61,366 bases of DNA from an uncultured Clostridia bacterium (GCA_947364045.1 CANARN010000005.1:1-61366), one strand, 5' to 3'; positions 23,727 through 32,966 are shown, counted from the stretch's first letter. Numbers and translations are program-made. The notes: generated from the sequence alone by a model not told the origin.

Positions 23727-25178
23727 TTACTGCACCCGATAATTTGTCAAAAAGTGTTTATAGAATTTAACGCAGTCCGCGACAGCGCTAAGGTCAATAT
23801 TTTCATTTTCTGAATGAACGGAGTCAAGCTGCTGTTTTGACAGCTTTATCGGCGCAAATCTAAGTACACAGTCGCAAACGTCCGTAAGCGTTCTTGCGTC
23901 TGTTCCCGCAGGCAGAATAAACGGAGAAACCGGATACTGAGGGAAAATGTCAGTTACGCATTTTTTGAGATACTCAAACGCGGGCTTCTCCATATCGGCA
24001 GGAGCGTGATATTCGCTCGTTTTGTCAAGCTCCAGCTCTATGCCGTACTTTTCTGCTGTGTTCTTAAATGCTTCTATATCCTTTTTAAAATTTTCTTCAC
24101 TGACAGGTCTTAAAAATGCTCTTGCAGTACAGATTTTATTTGACGTATCGCCCTCAATTTTACCGAATGAACAGGTTGTGCCTATAAGTCCGCCTGCCTG
24201 CGCGTTAATTTTGGGCATAAGCTTTTTAAGAACGGGACTGAACAGCCAAAGATTTGAAAATATAATATTCATCGGCAATGAGCTGTACGGCGCTAAATGC
24301 TCAAGCATCGCACGCACTTGCGGATTTATTTCTCTTATGAAAATATTCCCGTTAGTTGTTTCATTTATAAAAGCAGTCATTCGCTCAATTACATTGAGAT
24401 TGTTGGCGCTTGTAAGGCTTGCGTGCGCATTTTCCGCCTTTGCGGTGCAATTGAAATAGTATCTGCCTTTTTCGTGAACAGCTATCATTGCGCATTTTTC
24501 GCATTTCATTCCGCTGAGGGGAGGCTCAATTATTGCGCCACCCTCGTCAAGAATAACATCGAATCTTATTCCGTTTTCTTTAAAATATTCGTTAGCTTTC
24601 GGCATTCCGTCACCGCCGATTTCTTCATTATGCGACGAGCCGATGTAAACATTGCAAGGAAACTCAAAGTCCTCGGACAGAAGCTCTTCAATTGCGGAAA
24701 GCTCTGCAAAAAGCGGAGTTTTTGTGTCAACAGTTCCCCTGCCCCAGATTTTTCCGTCAGCTATCTCACCCGAAAACTGCTCGTGTAACCATTTTCCGTC
24801 AGCCGCGACAACGTCATGGTGAGACATAAGCATAATATTGTGTGCTGTGTCTGCACCTGTAATTTTGTAAATCCAGCAGTCATCGCTGAATGTCATTTTC
24901 TCGCTTTTTTCTGAGAAGAGCGGGAACAATTCCTCGACCGCATCCCTAAGCTTTTGGAATTCGGTATCGTCAAAGCTGTCCTTTTGTGAAACAGTTTTGC
25001 ACTGAATCATTTTTTGAAGTCTTAACGCATATTCTGCTATTTGTTCGTCTGTAAAACAGCTTTTACCCTCTGAAAGCTTAGGCCTTTTTGCGCTGTTTTT
25101 CAATAAATTTGAATAAAGCACCGCAGCACCCGCGCCCACTGCACTCAAAGCTGTAATTATCGGTTTAGCTTTTTTCAT
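23727..25178 (-). CDS. M20 family metallopeptidase (carboxypeptidase S / PM20D1-like)
   Basis: The 483-residue protein has an N-terminal hydrophobic helix (about 5-24) and the M20 zinc site: His in LMSHHDVVAADGKW, bridging Asp in WGRGTVDTKTPLF, catalytic Glu pair in SSHNEEIGGDG and a later Asp in LDEGGAI. The final metal His is probably in LDSVHSENENI. The organisation resembles carboxypeptidase S and PM20D1, which cleave or condense N-acyl amino acids or dipeptides. The ATG at 25178 has AAGGG 8 bases upstream; the GTG 9 bases earlier has no room for a ribosome site. It lies upstream of the M28 gene but is separated from it by a promoter. Confidence 0.87.
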   Translation of the reverse strand: MKKAKPIITALSAVGAGAAVLYSNLLKNSAKRPKLSEGKSCFTDEQIAEYALRLQKMIQCKTVSQKDSFDDTEFQKLRDAVEELFPLFSEKSEKMTFSDDCWIYKITGADTAHNIMLMSHHDVVAADGKWLHEQFSGEIADGKIWGRGTVDTKTPLFAELSAIEELLSEDFEFPCNVYIGSSHNEEIGGDGMPKANEYFKENGIRFDVILDEGGAIIEPPLSGMKCEKCAMIAVHEKGRYYFNCTAKAENAHASLTSANNLNVIERMTAFINETTNGNIFIREINPQVRAMLEHLAPYSSLPMNIIFSNLWLFSPVLKKLMPKINAQAGGLIGTTCSFGKIEGDTSNKICTARAFLRPVSEENFKKDIEAFKNTAEKYGIELELDKTSEYHAPADMEKPAFEYLKKCVTDIFPQYPVSPFILPAGTDARTLTDVCDCVLRFAPIKLSKQQLDSVHSENENIDLSAVADCVKFYKHFLTNYRVQ

Positions 25179-25200
25179 ATAATTCACCCTTCCAAAATTT

Positions 25201-25229
25201 AGTGTATTACAAAATTTTTGTTAAAGCAA
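25201..25229 (-). promoter_or_regulatory. Promoter of the M20 peptidase gene
   Basis: On the minus strand TTGCTT (25229-25224), 17 bp, TACACT (25206-25201). The spacer contains an AT-rich dyad, ACAAAAATTTTGT, which may be chance. Confidence 0.55.
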
Positions 25230-25399
25230 TCATATTAGACAAAAATTCGCCATCTATTGATAACGAATTTTCAGTTTAAACATATTTTAATATTTTATCT
25301 AAAAGAAAAAGAAACTACATTCTTCGATAGAGGATTGTCGTTTCTTTTTGTCTGTGGGGTACAAAAAAGATGTATCTTAAACGTGTGCTGCGAATTATC

Positions 25400-25439
25400 A
25401 AAAAAGAAAAGAGTCCGAACGCGGATTGCGTCCAGACTC
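25400..25439 (-). terminator. Terminator of the tRNA-Leu gene
   Basis: On the minus strand a 12-bp stem (25439-25428 with 25422-25411, two wobbles, 5-base loop) is followed by a T-rich run at 25410-25400. It begins 5 bases after the tRNA CCA end. Confidence 0.9.
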
Positions 25440-25443
25440 AGTC

Positions 25444-25530
25444 TGGTGCCGGTGACCGGACTCGAACCGGTACGCTGTCGCCAGCGGTGGATTTTGAGTC
25501 CACTACGTCTGCCAATTCCATCACACCGGC
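25444..25530 (-). tRNA. tRNA-Leu (CAA anticodon)
   Basis: An 87-base gene with a 7-bp acceptor stem GCCGGTG/CACCGGC, discriminator A and encoded CCA. The anticodon stem-loop is GTGGA-CTCAAAA-TCCAC, reading anticodon CAA for UUG codons. The long variable arm (CGCTGGCGACAGCG) and the T-loop GGTTCGAGTCC confirm a class II leucine tRNA. It stands alone between a perfect promoter and a strong terminator. Confidence 0.98.
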
Positions 25531-25547
25531 ATATGTGTGACTAAAAT

Positions 25548-25576
25548 ATTATATGAAAAAATCTTATACTTGTCAA
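25548..25576 (-). promoter_or_regulatory. Consensus promoter of tRNA-Leu
   Basis: On the minus strand TTGACA (25576-25571), exactly 17 bp, TATAAT (25553-25548). Both hexamers match the sigma-A consensus perfectly, as expected for a tRNA gene. Confidence 0.93.
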
Positions 25577-25618
25577 GAGAAAGAAGTAATATTTCTATAT
25601 ATTTCTTAAATGTGATTT

Positions 25619-26422
25619 TTATTTAAAAATACAGCCCCATTTTTTGCTTCGCCGCATTGAAAAATATTCTTTTCCGTTACCCATAATTATATGGTCACTG
25701 ATACGTATTCCCACGCCTTTCATTGCAGAAATAAGGTTTGAAGTAAATACAATATCCTGTGATGATGGCGCGACGATTCCCGAAACGTGATTATGTACAA
25801 CAATTACATTTGTCGCATTAGTGCTGAAAACTTGCTCTGCAATATTTCTGTAGCTTACAGAAACCTTATCAACCTCTCCGGTACCCAGCTTTATACATTT
25901 CAAAAGATGGCATGCGCCGTCAAGGCAGATAACATACAACTCTTCACGGTTCACTCCGAAATAAATTCCTGACATATACTCGGCAATTTTCTCAGGCTCA
26001 TCATAAACAGCGTCATTCGCCGAAACCTTCCCCTGCTCATAACGCCTTGCCATTGCGGGCAGAAGCTTGATAAGAGAAGCGGAATATTCAGATATTCCTT
26101 TTACCTTACACAAATCCTCATATCGCGCGTCAAACACTGCCGAAAGCGAGCCGAACTCGTTAATTAAATTATGAGCTAAATCATTTACATCACGGTTTGG
26201 GATTGCATAAAACAGAAAAAGCTCTAAGGCGTTGTGGTCTTCAAAGGAGTCAAGTCCGTTTTCGACAAAACGGGTTCTCAGTCTTTGTCTGTGACCTGCG
26301 TGGACATTTTTCGGTTTGTTTTTCGGATTTTCGTTTTTTTGAACGTCGGAAAGCCTTACTACATTGCCTTCGGTATGCATTTTTTCATCGCTGTTTAATT
26401 TATTATCTTCGGTAATATCCAT
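25619..26422 (-). CDS. radC: DNA repair protein RadC / JAB-domain protein
   Basis: A 267-residue RadC homologue. A charged, disordered N-terminus (about 1-40) is followed by a helix-hairpin-helix region (LINEFGSLSAVFDAR, KVKGISEYSASLI) and the MPN/JAMM domain. The metal motif is VHNHVSGIVAPSSQDIVFT; most RadC proteins have HNHPSG, so the Pro is replaced by Val while the His pair, Ser and Asp remain. RadC's function is unsettled despite its name. It follows the small membrane-protein gene with no spacing, so it is probably in the DUF5685 operon. Confidence 0.92.
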   Translation of the reverse strand: MDITEDNKLNSDEKMHTEGNVVRLSDVQKNENPKNKPKNVHAGHRQRLRTRFVENGLDSFEDHNALELFLFYAIPNRDVNDLAHNLINEFGSLSAVFDARYEDLCKVKGISEYSASLIKLLPAMARRYEQGKVSANDAVYDEPEKIAEYMSGIYFGVNREELYVICLDGACHLLKCIKLGTGEVDKVSVSYRNIAEQVFSTNATNVIVVHNHVSGIVAPSSQDIVFTSNLISAMKGVGIRISDHIIMGNGKEYFSMRRSKKWGCIFK

Positions 26423-26968
26423 TTACTTCAGCAACCTCTTAACATATTTTTGCCATTTGTAAATATAAAGGGTTACCACTCGGGTAAAAGCGACATCGTA
26501 AACAAAAAACGCAACATTTCCCGAACCCCACAAAAACAGCAAGGTAAACTTTCCTAAAAAACCGATTTCATCATAAGGGATATTCAAAAGCTTAGCGCAA
26601 ATTAAATAGCCGACTATTATTGCAATATTAAATATTAAGTATTTAACCATCCACGCAAAAGCGCCCTTTATTCTGCTTTCAATAAAGCCCTTTAAGATAG
26701 GATAAACTCCGAAAAACAGGGCATAAAACACTGCCGCCTCTTTATTGGGTACAACCGCCAATGCCAAAACCGAAACAGCCAAATAAAGCGCAAATGCAAA
26801 TTTTGAACCGAATTCAATAACGGAAAAGGCTATAAATATTCCGCAAAAAACAGGCGCAGCATAGGTCATTGACGGAAATGCGCCGAAAACCGCCATAATT
26901 ATTAAAGACAACGCGGCGGATATTCCGCCGAAAGAGGCTTTAAAGGATTTTTCTTTAATTCTATTCAT
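26423..26968 (-). CDS. Multi-pass membrane protein of the DUF5685 operon
   Basis: A 181-residue protein with about six hydrophobic segments, starting MNRIKEKSFKASFGG. I chose the ATG at 26968 because it overlaps the J-like gene's stop by one base (TGATG); the longer frame would run well into that gene. The even spacing of helices and the SMTYAAPVFCGIFIAFSVIE segment recall ECF-type substrate-binding (S) components, but no vitamin-binding motif or ECF ATPase is nearby. Function unknown. Its position between the J-like protein and RadC is its main clue. Confidence 0.6.
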   Translation of the reverse strand: MNRIKEKSFKASFGGISAALSLIIMAVFGAFPSMTYAAPVFCGIFIAFSVIEFGSKFAFALYLAVSVLALAVVPNKEAAVFYALFFGVYPILKGFIESRIKGAFAWMVKYLIFNIAIIVGYLICAKLLNIPYDEIGFLGKFTLLFLWGSGNVAFFVYDVAFTRVVTLYIYKWQKYVKRLLK

Positions 26969-27600
26969 CAGCAACACCCGCAAAGATCTCCGCCGAAGCA
27001 TTCACAAATGTTGTCGCAGCACCAAAGCGCGCAAAGGTCATCAAGACAACCTCCCGAGCAGCCACAGCAGTCACAGCAATCAAGACAGCCTGAGCGGTCG
27101 TTATTATCAAGCTTATATCCGCCGTGCGCTTTTTTTGAAAGGGACTCATAAGCTTTTCTGTATTCCTCATTAGAAGGGTCAAGAGAAACAGCTTGTTCAA
27201 AATAATCGTGTGCCTCGTTAAGCCAGCCGCGGCTTCGGTAAATAAGCCCTTTTAAATAGTACCACTCAGCAGAACACATATTCTGCGGGATACCGTCAAG
27301 TATGGTTTCGGCATCGTCAAGCCTGCCCTCAGCTATCTGACGGCGGACATCGGGGAACTGTGACGTATATTCCGAATAAGACGATGAGCTGTGATAAGAT
27401 GAAGCCCCTGTATTTCCCGTTCCTCTTTTTTCATTGAAAATATAGTCAAAGGCTGAATCTAATTCTGCCATTTTAGCCTGCTTTTCATTTTGCGGTAAAT
27501 CAGAGCTTTCAATTGCAAAAGCCTTTGTTCTGTAAGCCTTTTTAATTGTATCCTCGCTGTCGCTTTGCAAAACGCCTAAAACGGAATAAGGATTATTCAT
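26968..27600 (-). CDS. J-domain-like protein with TPR region and Cys-rich tail
   Basis: A 210-residue protein with three parts. The N-terminus NPYSVLGVLQSDSEDTIKKA looks like a J domain, but the essential His-Pro-Asp motif is missing (the region reads IESSDLPQNEK), so it may not stimulate an Hsp70. A central TPR-like pair of helices follows (about 85-155, AEWYYLKGLIYRSRGWLNEA). The last 40 residues hold 15 cysteines in a CCDCC-type pattern, suitable for metal or Fe-S binding. The ATG at 27600 has AGAGG 8 bases upstream and overlaps the DUF5685 gene by 8 bases. Confidence 0.75.
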   Translation of the reverse strand: MNNPYSVLGVLQSDSEDTIKKAYRTKAFAIESSDLPQNEKQAKMAELDSAFDYIFNEKRGTGNTGASSYHSSSSYSEYTSQFPDVRRQIAEGRLDDAETILDGIPQNMCSAEWYYLKGLIYRSRGWLNEAHDYFEQAVSLDPSNEEYRKAYESLSKKAHGGYKLDNNDRSGCLDCCDCCGCSGGCLDDLCALWCCDNICECFGGDLCGCC

Positions 27601-28426
27601 CTTTCTCACCTCTCTTTTTCATTACAATTTTTTTGCATTTATACGGAAGCCCTTCAAACACAATGTTATAAATAATATCGCGAAATTTAAAAAACTCGGT
27701 TTTATTTATATATTCCGCAAGCTCACCTATTGACATATTAACGGCAAAGCCTGCATCCTTAATTATATTATCCGTATTTTTAAACGGATTAAACGAATTT
27801 GATTTAATATCCTTTTCGTAATCGTCAAATGCGTCCAACAAATATACCGTTCTGCCTAAGAAATAGCCGATTTTAAAGCTGTCTGAATTTACGTTTCCGT
27901 CCGAGAGAATGTATCCTAAAGCATTTCCCGTCGGGTCTGCCGATAAATCCACGCCTTTAAGCTCTTTTTCGGTTTCATTCTGCTTTTTCATATAGTTTTC
28001 AACAGCAGAAAACATATCGGGATATTTCTTTTGAGCGCATCTTGCAATATGTTTAAAATAAGGCTTTATGAGCTTACAAAACGTACGCTTCAAAAATCCG
28101 CTGTCTGAAATGCTGTCGCAAAGCTTAAAATATGACAGAATAACGGTTATTCCGGCAGCTTTTTTGAAAATTTCTTCGTCGGACTCAATTTTCAAGCATT
28201 TTTTACAGAGAGAAAAGCTGCAATGAGATTTTGATATTTCCGCAGAAGCTTTAGAAATCCCCATTCGGTACAGCACGTAAAATACAGCGTCATAGCTCAA
28301 AAGAAAGCGTGAAAAAAAGCCATATTCTTTTTGCAACTGCTTACAAAGGGTGCAGTACACACCCTTGTAAACCTCATAATCTTTAATTTTTAATTCGGGT
28401 TTATAAACAGTTACATAGCCGAACAA
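27593..28426 (-). CDS. DUF5685 family protein
   Basis: This 277-residue protein opens LFGYVTVYKPELKIKDYEVY and continues with GVYCTLCKQL, the start signature I recall for DUF5685, in which members begin MFGYV. I therefore place the start at the TTG at 28426, with GAGG 9 bases upstream, rather than the GTG at 28441. Cysteines come as CxxC near residue 26 and as CxxxxCxxC near 68 (SHCSFSLCKKC). A later acidic helix, LLDAFDDYEKDIKSNSFNPF, has the DxxDDxxxD look of prenyl-chain synthases such as phytoene synthase. Whether it has such activity is unknown. It heads the J-like/membrane/radC cluster. Confidence 0.75.
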   Translation of the reverse strand: MFGYVTVYKPELKIKDYEVYKGVYCTLCKQLQKEYGFFSRFLLSYDAVFYVLYRMGISKASAEISKSHCSFSLCKKCLKIESDEEIFKKAAGITVILSYFKLCDSISDSGFLKRTFCKLIKPYFKHIARCAQKKYPDMFSAVENYMKKQNETEKELKGVDLSADPTGNALGYILSDGNVNSDSFKIGYFLGRTVYLLDAFDDYEKDIKSNSFNPFKNTDNIIKDAGFAVNMSIGELAEYINKTEFFKFRDIIYNIVFEGLPYKCKKIVMKKRGEKDE

Positions 28427-28513
28427 AATATGATACCTCACAAAATTTTCTATTATGATAATACCATATTTAAAGTTTTAACGCAAGAAATACCAAAAAA
28501 GTTAAAAGATTGT

Positions 28514-30730
28514 TTACTTTTTAAGAAGGGATTTATCGGAAAGCAAGTCAAATTTACCCTTTTTGCAGATAACGGTGTCTTTGCCGTAAGGCTTTATGCG
28601 GGTAATTGTTTCGCCGATAAATCTTACATCAATTGGACAGCGTTTTTCGCAAAGCTCACAAACGGTAATTTTACTGTTTTCCTTTACTACAAGCGCTTTT
28701 TCAGCTCCGCTCTTTTCACGCAAAGCACCTGTAGGACATTTGTCAACGCACATTCCGCAGAAGGTGCAGTCGGTTTCAGCCAGTTTTTTGCCGAATTCAG
28801 TAATAACCGACGTGCCGAAGCCACGGTCAACAAGTCCTATTGCTGATTTGCCCACAACCTTATCGCAAATTCGGACACATAGTCCGCAAAGCACGCATTT
28901 GTCGGCATTACGACTAATAAGCTCGTTTCTGTCCTCGGTATTGCGAGAATGCTTTTCGCCGCAAAGACGTTTATATGAAACATCATTTTCATCGGCATAT
29001 TTTACAAGCTTACATTCGTAATAATCGTGACAGCCACATTCAAGGCATCGGTTTGCCTCTGCCTTTGCCTGTTCATCGGTAAAGCCTTTATTTACCTCCG
29101 CGAAAGAATTCTTACGCTCGTCAGGCAACAACTGAGGCATAATTGCTCTTGCAGATTTTTCAAAGGTCGAATAATCAATTTCACTGTCGTCACGCTCAAC
29201 CAAAAACGGTCTTCTGTATTCAGTCTTTTCTCCGCGCAAATAGGCATCAATTACCTTAGCCGCTTTTTCCGCCTCGCCTATTGCGGCAATTGCAATGTCA
29301 GCGCCCTTGTTTGAAACGTCGCCTATTGCAAATACGCCCTCTTCAGATGTTGCAAAGCTATTCTCGGACGCGGCAACAGTTCCTCTTCTTGTTTGCTCAA
29401 GAGCTTCAAATCCGCTGAGATTCGGTGCTTGACCGATTGCCATAATGACAGAGTCAAGCTCAATAGCTTCGGTTTCACCTTCAATCGGTTCGGGACGGCG
29501 TCTGCCGCTCTCGTCAGGCTCGCCAAGCTTCATTTTTTGAAGAACAACGCCTGAAACGTGTCCGTTTAACTCAGTAAACTCAATCGGATTAGTAAGATAT
29601 TTATAAATTACGCCTTCTTCTTCCGATTCAAGAATCTCCTGCGGGTCGGCAGGCATTTCATCTTTAGTTCTTCTGTAAATTACATAAACATTTTCCGCGC
29701 CGAGCCGTACTGCCGTTCTGCAAGCGTCCATTGCGGTATTACCGCCGCCGCAAACAGCTACATTTTTTCCGATTTGCGGTTTATTTCCCAAGCTAACCTC
29801 TCTGAGAAAATCTATTCCGCCGAAAATGCCGTCTAAATCCTCACCCTGAACACGCATTTTAGTGCTTTTCCAAGCGCCTGCGGCAACTATTACAGCGTCA
29901 TAATCTTTCTTTATGTCAGCGAAGAAAATATCCTTACCGATATTTACGTTATTTTTAAATGTTATTCCCGCTGCTTTAATAAATTCAATTTCTTTATCGA
30001 GAACAGCCTTAGGTAAACGGTATTCGGGTATACCGTAACGCAGCATTCCGCCCATTTTAGGCATCTGCTCAAATACTGTTACACTATGGCCTTTAAGAGA
30101 AAGGAAATAAGCCGCAGTAAGTCCTGCGGGACCGCCGCCGATTACAGCAACGCTCTTTCCGCTTTTCTCAGCCTTTTTAGGTAAAAGAGCAGTATCACCC
30201 AAATATTTATCTGCGGCAAAGCTTTTCAGAAAAGCTATTGAAATTGAGGAATCAACATACTGTCTGCGGCAAGCCTTTTCACAAGGATGAGGACAAACCC
30301 TGCCGATAGACGACGGAAAAGGTACTTTTTCTCTGATTAACTTTACAGCCTCTTCAAATTCGCCGTTAGCGATTAAGCCCACATACCCCTGACAGTCAGT
30401 TCCTGCGGGGCAAGCCTTTGTGCAAGGCGCTTTACAGTCGCCCGTGTGGTCAGATAAAAGAAGTTCCAATGCAACCTTGCGTGACTGTTTGACTCTGTCG
30501 GAATCGGTGTGTATAACCATTCCGTCAGAGGGCTTTGTTGCGCAGGCACGTAAAAGCTTCGGAACGCCCTCAGCCTCAACGGTGCAAAGTCCGCAGCCTC
30601 CGTAAGCCTCAACAAGCGGGTCATAGCACATATTAGGGATGTTTATTCCGTTCTCCGCCGCAATATCAAGAATTGATTTATCTGAATCGGCAACAATTTC
30701 TTTACCGTCAATTATAATTTTAATCTGCAT
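28514..30730 (-). CDS. Fe-S flavoprotein subunit of a Stn-like transhydrogenase (GltD/NfnB-like with ferredoxin domains)
   Basis: A 738-residue multi-cofactor protein. The N-terminus is a plant-type 2Fe-2S domain (about 1-75, MCYDPLVEAYGGCGLC) followed by a His/Cys cluster region. A GltD/NfnB-like module with two Rossmann folds follows (VAVIGGGPAGLTAAYFLS and VAVCGGGNTAMDACRTA), covering about 110-530. The C-terminus carries further Cys groups, including two 4Fe-4S motifs: CVLCGLCVRICDKVV and CTFCGMCVDKCPTGAL. It starts at 30730 with GGAGG 7 bases upstream and a TAATG overlap with the NuoF-like gene. The set resembles StnA of the Sporomusa-type Nfn, an electron-bifurcating transhydrogenase. 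No hydrogenase H-cluster domain is present. Confidence 0.8.
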   Translation of the reverse strand: MQIKIIIDGKEIVADSDKSILDIAAENGINIPNMCYDPLVEAYGGCGLCTVEAEGVPKLLRACATKPSDGMVIHTDSDRVKQSRKVALELLLSDHTGDCKAPCTKACPAGTDCQGYVGLIANGEFEEAVKLIREKVPFPSSIGRVCPHPCEKACRRQYVDSSISIAFLKSFAADKYLGDTALLPKKAEKSGKSVAVIGGGPAGLTAAYFLSLKGHSVTVFEQMPKMGGMLRYGIPEYRLPKAVLDKEIEFIKAAGITFKNNVNIGKDIFFADIKKDYDAVIVAAGAWKSTKMRVQGEDLDGIFGGIDFLREVSLGNKPQIGKNVAVCGGGNTAMDACRTAVRLGAENVYVIYRRTKDEMPADPQEILESEEEGVIYKYLTNPIEFTELNGHVSGVVLQKMKLGEPDESGRRRPEPIEGETEAIELDSVIMAIGQAPNLSGFEALEQTRRGTVAASENSFATSEEGVFAIGDVSNKGADIAIAAIGEAEKAAKVIDAYLRGEKTEYRRPFLVERDDSEIDYSTFEKSARAIMPQLLPDERKNSFAEVNKGFTDEQAKAEANRCLECGCHDYYECKLVKYADENDVSYKRLCGEKHSRNTEDRNELISRNADKCVLCGLCVRICDKVVGKSAIGLVDRGFGTSVITEFGKKLAETDCTFCGMCVDKCPTGALREKSGAEKALVVKENSKITVCELCEKRCPIDVRFIGETITRIKPYGKDTVICKKGKFDLLSDKSLLKK

Positions 30731-32472
30731 TATTCCACCTCCACTGCGCCGAAACGGCAAGCTGATAAACAGCTTCCGCAGCCAATGCACTTCTCACTGT
30801 CAATTTTATGAGCCGATTTAACCGCACCCGAAATCGCCCCTACAGGACATTTTCTTGCGCAGGCAGTACAGCCTCGGCAAGCGTCGGGATTGATTTTATA
30901 TTTACGAAGCTTGGCACATTCATGAGCCGTGCAGTGTTTATTTTCAATATGGTCCGTATATTCGTCACGGAAATATTTAAGTGTTGTAAGAACGGGGTTA
31001 GGCGCCGTCTGACCGAGTCCGCACAACGCGCCGTCTTTAATAGAATAGCAAAGCTCCTCAAGAAGCTCGATATCCTCTTCTTTACCCTCGCCCTCCGTTA
31101 TTCTTGTAAGAATTTCAAGCATACGCTTTGTGCCTATACGGCAGTGCGTACATTTTCCGCAGGACTCCTTTGCGGTAAAATCAAGGAAGAATTTTGCCAT
31201 TCCCACCATACAGGTGCTTTCGTCCATAACGACCATTCCGCCCGAGCCCATAATTGCGCCGGTTGCAGAGAGCGCTTTATAATCGATAACTGTATCAAGA
31301 AGACTTTCGGGAATACATCCTCCTGAAGGTCCGCCCATTTGAACAGCCTTAAACTTTTTGCCGCCGCGTATTCCGCCGCCTATGCCGAAAATAACGTCAC
31401 GAAGAGTTTTGCCCATTGGAATTTCAACAAGACCGCCTTTGCTAACCTTACCTGTAAGAGCAAAAACCTTTGTACCTTTGCTGGTTTCCGTTCCCATCTC
31501 GGCAAACTTTTCGCCGCCGTTTTTTATTATCCAAGCAACATTTGCAAAGGTTTCAACATTGTTTATGTTTGACGGCTTATGCAAAAAGCCTGACTGCGCA
31601 GGGAAGGGCGGCTTTAAACGAGGCATTCCTCTTGAGCCTTCAAGAGATTCGATAAGCGCTGTTTCCTCACCGCAGACAAATGCGCCTGCGCCTGCCTTGA
31701 TTTTAAAATCGCAGGAAAATTCAGTACCGAAAATATTTTCGCCCACAAAGCCTCTTTCTCTTGCCTGATTTATAGCTTTTTTAAGGCGTTTTACCGCCAG
31801 AGGATACTCAGCGCGGACATAAACGATTGCCTGCTTTGCGCCTATAGCATAAGCGCCTATGAGCATTCCCTCAATCAGCGTGTGAGGGTCGCTTTCAATA
31901 ACCGCTCTGTCCATAAATGCGCCGGGGTCGCCCTCGTCCGCATTGCAGATAAGATATTTTTCATTACCCTCGGAATTTTTTGCGGCATTCCACTTAAACC
32001 ACGTGGGAAAGCCTGCGCCGCCACGCCCGGCAAGACCTGAGATTTTTATCTCTTCAATAACCTCTTCGGGAGTCATTTGCGTAACGCATTTTTTTATAGC
32101 CTCATAGCCGCTGTCTTCTATATAATCCTCTATTTTTTCGGGATTTATTATACCGCAATGACGAAGCGCAATTCTTGTCTGAGAAGAAAGAAAAGCCTTG
32201 TCATCTTCGGATATTTCATATTCAGCCGATAATGAAAAATCACCGCTGTTTACAGCCTTTGCTATTTTTTCGGCAATTTCGGGGGTAACGCGCACAAACC
32301 TGTGAAGCTCATTTTCATTATAAACATCAACTATTGGCTCAAGATAGCACATACCTATACAGCCTGTAAAGGTAAGTTCATTTTTACTGTTCAGCTTTTG
32401 CTCTAAAACGTCATAAGCCTTTAAAGCGCCTGCGGCAATTCCGCAGCTGCCCTGACCCACTGCAATCTTCAT
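30730..32472 (-). CDS. NuoF/HydB-like NADH-binding Fe-S flavoprotein
   Basis: This 580-residue subunit oxidises NAD(P)H with FMN. It has a thioredoxin-like 2Fe-2S domain at the N-terminus (FTGCIGMCYLEP near 35), then the FMN/NADH core with GLAGRGGAGFPTWFKW, YLICNADEGDPGAFMDR and the EETALIESLEG segment. The 4Fe-4S site CGKCTHCRIGTKRM and two ferredoxin-type 4Fe-4S motifs at the end (CRGCTACARKCP, CIGCGSCLSACRFGA) follow. The layout matches HydB/HndC of bifurcating hydrogenases and StnB. It overlaps both neighbours by one base (TAATG), so all three subunits are co-translated. Confidence 0.9.
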   Translation of the reverse strand: MKIAVGQGSCGIAAGALKAYDVLEQKLNSKNELTFTGCIGMCYLEPIVDVYNENELHRFVRVTPEIAEKIAKAVNSGDFSLSAEYEISEDDKAFLSSQTRIALRHCGIINPEKIEDYIEDSGYEAIKKCVTQMTPEEVIEEIKISGLAGRGGAGFPTWFKWNAAKNSEGNEKYLICNADEGDPGAFMDRAVIESDPHTLIEGMLIGAYAIGAKQAIVYVRAEYPLAVKRLKKAINQARERGFVGENIFGTEFSCDFKIKAGAGAFVCGEETALIESLEGSRGMPRLKPPFPAQSGFLHKPSNINNVETFANVAWIIKNGGEKFAEMGTETSKGTKVFALTGKVSKGGLVEIPMGKTLRDVIFGIGGGIRGGKKFKAVQMGGPSGGCIPESLLDTVIDYKALSATGAIMGSGGMVVMDESTCMVGMAKFFLDFTAKESCGKCTHCRIGTKRMLEILTRITEGEGKEEDIELLEELCYSIKDGALCGLGQTAPNPVLTTLKYFRDEYTDHIENKHCTAHECAKLRKYKINPDACRGCTACARKCPVGAISGAVKSAHKIDSEKCIGCGSCLSACRFGAVEVE

Positions 32473-32966
32473 TATTTCTCCTCCTTTTCAGCCAAGTCCT
32501 TCAGTATATTTACGGCTTTTTCGGGAGTTAAAGAGCCGTATGTGTCATCGTTCACCATCATTACGGGTGACAGACTGCAACACCCAAGACACGCAACACA
32601 CTTAACGGTAAACAAGCCGTCCTCAGTCGTTTCGCCGTCGGTTATATTCAAATACTCGCTGATAGCCTCATAAATGCCGTCCGCACCGTTAACGTGACAG
32701 GCAGTTCCCTTGCAAAGCATAATAAGATATTTGCCGATAGGCGTTAATCTGAACTGTGAATAAAAGGTTGCAACGCCTATTATTTTTGTTATCGGAACAC
32801 ACATCCGCTTAGAAATATATATAATTACATCTGTAGGCAAATAGCCGTAAATTTCCTGCGCCGACTGCAAAACGGTGATAAGGTTTTCGGCTTCATCGCC
32901 GTATTCTTCCAAAGTCGGTTCAAGAAGTGTTAAATCGGAATCTGTTTTACTGTTATAAAAATTCAT
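32472..32966 (-). CDS. NuoE/HydC-like 2Fe-2S subunit
   Basis: A 164-residue thioredoxin-like 2Fe-2S protein. Its cluster ligands are in LCKGTACHVNGADG near residue 90 and KCVACLGCCSLSPVMMVND near 130. The helical N-terminal domain includes ITVLQSAQEIYGYLP, typical of the NuoE family. It passes electrons between the NuoF-like subunit and further clusters. The ATG at 32966 has GGAGGG close upstream; the longer frame start at 33014 lies on the promoter. It is the first gene of the three-gene Stn-like operon. Confidence 0.9.
   Translation of the reverse strand: MNFYNSKTDSDLTLLEPTLEEYGDEAENLITVLQSAQEIYGYLPTDVIIYISKRMCVPITKIIGVATFYSQFRLTPIGKYLIMLCKGTACHVNGADGIYEAISEYLNITDGETTEDGLFTVKCVACLGCCSLSPVMMVNDDTYGSLTPEKAVNILKDLAEKEEK

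Noticed and set aside
25201-25229. AT-rich dyad ACAAAAATTTTGT as an operator for the M20 gene
   Set aside because: Short AT-only palindromes are frequent in such promoters; there is not enough information content to call it.
25257-25544. 95-codon open frame on the plus strand
   Set aside because: It runs through the terminator and the antisense of tRNA-Leu, and its start has no ribosome site.
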